Source: Cytophagales bacterium
GTDB lineage: Bacteria; Bacteroidota; Bacteroidia; Cytophagales; Bernardetiaceae
NCBI GenBank assembly: GCA_013299045.1
Contig: JAAFJX010000019.1
Location: 19,043-83,042 of the forward strand
Reading direction: 5' to 3'
Length of the DNA: 64,000 nt
A program made the translations under genes and the position numbers. The notes beneath the pieces are model-generated. The model was not told the origin of the DNA. It worked only from the letters and a program-made list of their open reading frames with translations, and searched no databases. Shown here in pieces: positions 61,280 through 64,000 of this stretch (positions are counted from its first letter, which is position 1; each line of letters begins with the position of its first letter).

Positions 61280-62404
61280 TTATGTGTTCATAGCACTGAT
61301 GAGCCACTTTGTTAGAAGTATGGCGGTGCGTTTGGCCACTCCCTCCGTCTTTATCTGAGCTTCTAGTTCTTGATAATCTGACAACATTTTTGTACGTTCT
61401 TTACTGTTAATCAGCTTATTAGCAGCATCTTCTAAGCGTTCTGGAGTAAAGCTAAATTGTAAGAGTTCTGGCACAACTTCACGCCCGGCTATCAGATTCA
61501 CCAAAGAAACGAACTTGACTTGAATAACAGCTTTGGCTATGAGTGCAGTCAGTGTATTCATTTTATAAACAACCACTTGAGGCACTTTAAAAAGGGCTGT
61601 TTCTAGCGTGGCTGTGCCAGAGGCTATTAAACCCAAATGTGCTTCTTGTAGTAAATGATAGGTGTCGTCTGTCAGTATCATAAAACCCGCCGCAATGGCA
61701 TCTTTGTATAGCTTGGTAGGTAAGTGGCTCAAACCAGCCACCACCACGCTCATATCTTGTTTTTGAAGTAAAAGCTGGGCTGCTCTGACCATCGTGGGCA
61801 AATTGTATTGAAGCTCCGACACACGGCTGCCCGGTAGGATAGCTAAAACAGGTTTATTGGGTAGTTTATAATGCGTTTGCAGGCTATACTTAGGCACAAA
61901 ACTATGGACTGCATCGTAAAGCGGATTTCCTACGTAATGCACTTCTACACCGTGCTTTTTGTAAAATTCCTCCTCAAAAGGCAATATGCAATAAATTTGT
62001 TGCACATATTTTTTTATTTTATGCACGCGTCCTTGATTCCACGCCCATATTTTTGGCGATATATAATACACAACACGAAGCCCTTGCTTGTGGGCAAACT
62101 CCGCCATACGCAAATTGAATCCGGGATAGTCCACCAAAATTAGGACATCAGGGCTGTAAGCAAGTAGGTCTTTTTCACAAAAGCGCAAATGTTTACGAAT
62201 CTTGCTTAGGTTTTTGAACACCTCCCAGAAACCCACAAAAGAGGCTTCTTTGTAATGAAAAGCAAGTTCGGCACCCGCCTTTTGGCTGTCTTCACCTCCC
62301 CATGCCCGTATTTGCGCCTCTTTATCTTGTTCTCGGAGCGCCGCAATCAGCGCTGCGGCGTGCATATCTCCAGATTTTTCGCCTGCAATAATGTAGTACC
62401 TCAC
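61280..62404 (-). CDS. lpxB: Lipid-A-disaccharide synthase
   Basis: This 374-residue GT19 enzyme condenses lipid X and UDP-diacylglucosamine in lipid A synthesis at the inner face of the inner membrane. Motifs: AGEKSGDMHAAALI at the start, YYISPKIWAWNQGRV, PFEEEFYKKHGV, ILPGSRVSELQ, IASGTATLETAL and LIAGREVVPELLQ. The length is typical. No other lpx genes are near. Its presence implies a lipid A-containing outer membrane. Confidence 0.96.
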   Translation of the reverse strand: MRYYIIAGEKSGDMHAAALIAALREQDKEAQIRAWGGEDSQKAGAELAFHYKEASFVGFWEVFKNLSKIRKHLRFCEKDLLAYSPDVLILVDYPGFNLRMAEFAHKQGLRVVYYISPKIWAWNQGRVHKIKKYVQQIYCILPFEEEFYKKHGVEVHYVGNPLYDAVHSFVPKYSLQTHYKLPNKPVLAILPGSRVSELQYNLPTMVRAAQLLLQKQDMSVVVAGLSHLPTKLYKDAIAAGFMILTDDTYHLLQEAHLGLIASGTATLETALFKVPQVVVYKMNTLTALIAKAVIQVKFVSLVNLIAGREVVPELLQFSFTPERLEDAANKLINSKERTKMLSDYQELEAQIKTEGVAKRTAILLTKWLISAMNT

Positions 62405-62429
62405 CAGAATAAATTTTGTTAATACCGTT

Positions 62430-62457
62430 TTGAATTGAAAAATAATAACTATATTTG
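62430..62457 (+). promoter_or_regulatory. Promoter of the TPR protein gene
   Basis: TTG at 62430-62432, a 17-nt spacer and TATATTTG at 62450-62457; the start codon follows 83 nt later. Confidence 0.55.
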
Positions 62458-62540
62458 CAGCCTGAAATTGGGTACACTACCCGGTTCGCTTTTTATAGCG
62501 CAAAAATAATTATTTTATTGATTGAAAGTAAGCATTCAAT

Positions 62541-63281
62541 ATGGCAAAAGATAAAACCATTGAAACTGAAAAGGTGAATCCACAACACAGCGCGGCCAAC
62601 GTAGAGTTTTTTGAGGATTCTGAAGCCCTTCAAAACCGAATAGGCAAGTCAGAAGAATTTGCGCGCAATAACAGGAACTTGATATTCATTGTTATTGGTG
62701 TGGTTGTCCTTGCTGCTGTAGCCTTTTGGTACTATCAAGATAGCAAAGCAAATTCTAATGAAAAAGTGCAACAGGAACTCTTCCCAGCTATATTTTATGC
62801 AGAGAAAGACTCTCTGAATAAAGCCATGGTGGGCGATGGCAACAATACTTCTGGTTTTGTAAAAATTGCTGAAAATTATAGCGGCACGCCAGGCGGTAAT
62901 TTGGCCACTTTTTATGCTGGTTATGGTTATCTCCGTCAAGGCAAGAATGATGAAGCCATCAAGTATCTTAAAGAGTTTTCGGCAGACGATTTAATCTTAC
63001 AAGCTCGTGCATACAGTCTCATTGGCGATGCTTATATGGAGAAAAAAGACCTCGCACAGGCCATTGATTACTACAAAAAAGCAGCTGACTATAACCCCAA
63101 TCCGCAATTTACGCCAAGTTATCTTCTCAAGCTGGCTCTGGCGCAGGAAACTGATAAAAAATACGCCGACGCTGTTGAAACCTATGATAAGTTCTTGTTA
63201 GAATACCCTGACTATGCGGACATCGGTGGCATTAAGCGTTCAAAAGCTCGCGCTGAACACTGGAACGGCAAAAAAGACTAA
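62541..63281 (+). CDS. Membrane-anchored TPR protein (YfgM-like)
   Basis: This 246-residue protein has a single membrane helix at about residues 48-68 (FIVIGVVVLAAVAFWYYQ) and then four to five TPR motifs (LATFYAGYGYLRQGKNDEAI, ARAYSLIGDAYMEKKDLAQA, DAVETYDKFLLEYPDYADI). This is the layout of YfgM/ancillary SecYEG-associated TPR proteins, with the TPRs in the periplasm. Assignment is by architecture only. It is monocistronic; a family A repeat element begins 1 bp after its stop codon. Confidence 0.78.
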   Translation: MAKDKTIETEKVNPQHSAANVEFFEDSEALQNRIGKSEEFARNNRNLIFIVIGVVVLAAVAFWYYQDSKANSNEKVQQELFPAIFYAEKDSLNKAMVGDGNNTSGFVKIAENYSGTPGGNLATFYAGYGYLRQGKNDEAIKYLKEFSADDLILQARAYSLIGDAYMEKKDLAQAIDYYKKAADYNPNPQFTPSYLLKLALAQETDKKYADAVETYDKFLLEYPDYADIGGIKRSKARAEHWNGKKD

Positions 63282-63282
63282 G

Positions 63283-63777
63283 TAATTGTTCCTTAAAAAG
63301 GCATTATTTATCAATAAATTATTATTGAATTTATTTGGAAAATATGCCAGCTTTAGTGTATTTGTCTTGTAAATCTTGCAAAAAATAGCAAGGATTACAA
63401 GCAAAAAACCAAATGGCTTGTTTCCTTCGCTTTTTGGATACTCTCAATCAAAAACCGTCCACCCTGCATCTTGGCAAACAAGTTCAGTCGGATGGTTTTT
63501 GATTGAGAGTTTACCTCTTTGTGTAGTCCTACAAACCCATTTGCTTGACGGTGGCCTTGCTGGTGCTCAAACACCCTTGCAATGTGTTTGATGAAAGTAT
63601 GGTAGAGGTAGAGCAGTCAGGAAAGAACATTGACTACCAATATTCTTATAGAGAATAATAAATGGAAAGCATCTTTTTGGCGCTTATTCCCAAAAGATTA
63701 TTCCCGCTTTACAAAACACTTTTCAAACTGTTCATTTATCTTATTCCTCACTAAGCCGTGTTTTTAAGGGGCGATTA
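63283..63777. mobile_element. Family A element, 495 bp, with divergent middle
   Basis: TA flanks plus inverted ends ATTGTTCCTTAAAAA (left) and, on the reverse strand, ATCGCCCCTTAAAAA (right). The left end also has the TTATCAATAAATTA block of other copies. The middle is different and contains the inverted repeat at 63441-63509. No transposase-like reading frame was seen. Confidence 0.6.
63441..63509. repeat. 20-bp inverted repeat
   Basis: CTCTCAATCAAAAACCGTCC at 63441-63460 pairs with 63490-63509 with one mismatch; loop 29 nt. It lies in the middle of the family A element. Confidence 0.8.
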
Positions 63778-63779
63778 GA

Positions 63780-64000
63780 TAGTTGCCCTTAAAATATATC
63801 TAAAGCATTTATTGTCAGTAAATTAAACAAGCATTTCATCTTCAAAATCTCTTAGGGTTTTATTAAAACCGTGCTTTCCGCAGAGTTGCGGGGGTTTTTG
63901 AACGAAAGCAACCTCTTAAATTAACCTCTCTTGAGTCGTCAAAAAGCCCTTTTTGAGTTTTTTAAGTTCTAATTGCCCTCTTTTCACTTTTGTAGAGGCC
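63780..64000. mobile_element. Family A left end followed by family B left end, running off the window
   Basis: TA + GTTGCCCTTAAAATATATC begins at 63780. From about 63867 the sequence matches 9696-9836 (TTTATTAAAACCGTGC onward), including the family B end at 63911-63935. This is the same A-then-B order as at 9491-9836. Confidence 0.55.

Noticed and set aside
63376..63591. Forward frame of 71 codons in the last repeat element
   Set aside because: It lies in a mobile-element middle, spans an inverted repeat and has no recognisable motif.
1..64000. tRNA, rRNA or tmRNA genes
   Set aside because: Intergenic stretches were read for T-loop and cloverleaf patterns and none was found by eye; a covariance search could still find one.

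Overview
The window looks like a chromosome segment of a Gram-negative member of the Bacteroidota, most likely the Cytophagia. Four observations support this. It has an lpxB gene, so an outer membrane with lipid A. Shine-Dalgarno sites are weak or absent before most genes. A promoter pattern TTG-(17-21 nt)-TAnnTTTG, typical of this phylum, recurs before many genes. The FtsZ tail ends FLHDNVD, as I remember for Bacteroidota FtsZ. No tRNA, rRNA or CRISPR array was seen. I do not name a species.

Layout. 1-9.5 kb: metabolic and envelope genes (RidA fragment, FSA/transaldolase, cysteine synthase with CBS domains, lytic transglycosylase, RIC-type hemerythrin, an exported repeat protein, acpP, rdgB, a glycosyltransferase). 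9.5-10.5 kb: nested non-coding repeat elements. 10.6-24.4 kb: rpsF-rpsR-rplI, an IS4 relic, a J-domain/PspA/phosphoesterase/KptA run, cytochrome oxidase subunits III and IV, moaA and lepA. 24.6-29 kb: a four-gene piece of the S10 ribosomal operon (rplB-rpsS-rplV-rpsC) with its own promoter and terminator, then a lone ftsZ. 29-39 kb: histidine phosphatase, ABC1 kinase, an exported TPR-CHAT protein, trxB, an M23/LysM peptidase and a GH3 enzyme. 39-40.4 kb: a restriction-gene fragment cut off by repeat elements. 40.7-48 kb: a Tat-exported phosphatase-like protein, tex, nfu, a Crp-family regulator and a hydrolase. 48-56 kb: accessory DNA with a one-gene restriction-modification (RM) cassette and a HipA-like kinase/DUF3037 pair. 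56-63.3 kb: SWIM protein, tsaC, SDR, a YcxB-like protein, ruvX, def, lpxB and a TPR protein. The end is repeat elements again.

Two structures stand out. First, the RM gene sits between two identical 109-bp direct repeats. One copy is the intact 3' end of an M14 peptidase gene; the other is a detached copy directly next to the RM stop codon. This has the form of insertion with a long target duplication, and the unit carries its own promoter but no integrase. Second, a family of non-coding elements bounded by TA and imperfect inverted ends (GTCKTCCCTTAA type) occurs at least six times. Three copies start within 1-22 bp of a stop codon, and some are interrupted by or joined to a second family with GCTCTTAATTAACCTCTCT ends. 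One such end truncates the restriction gene at 39 kb.

Most genes are in single or small transcription units. Housekeeping clusters that are long in many bacteria (S10 operon, dcw cluster) are broken up here.
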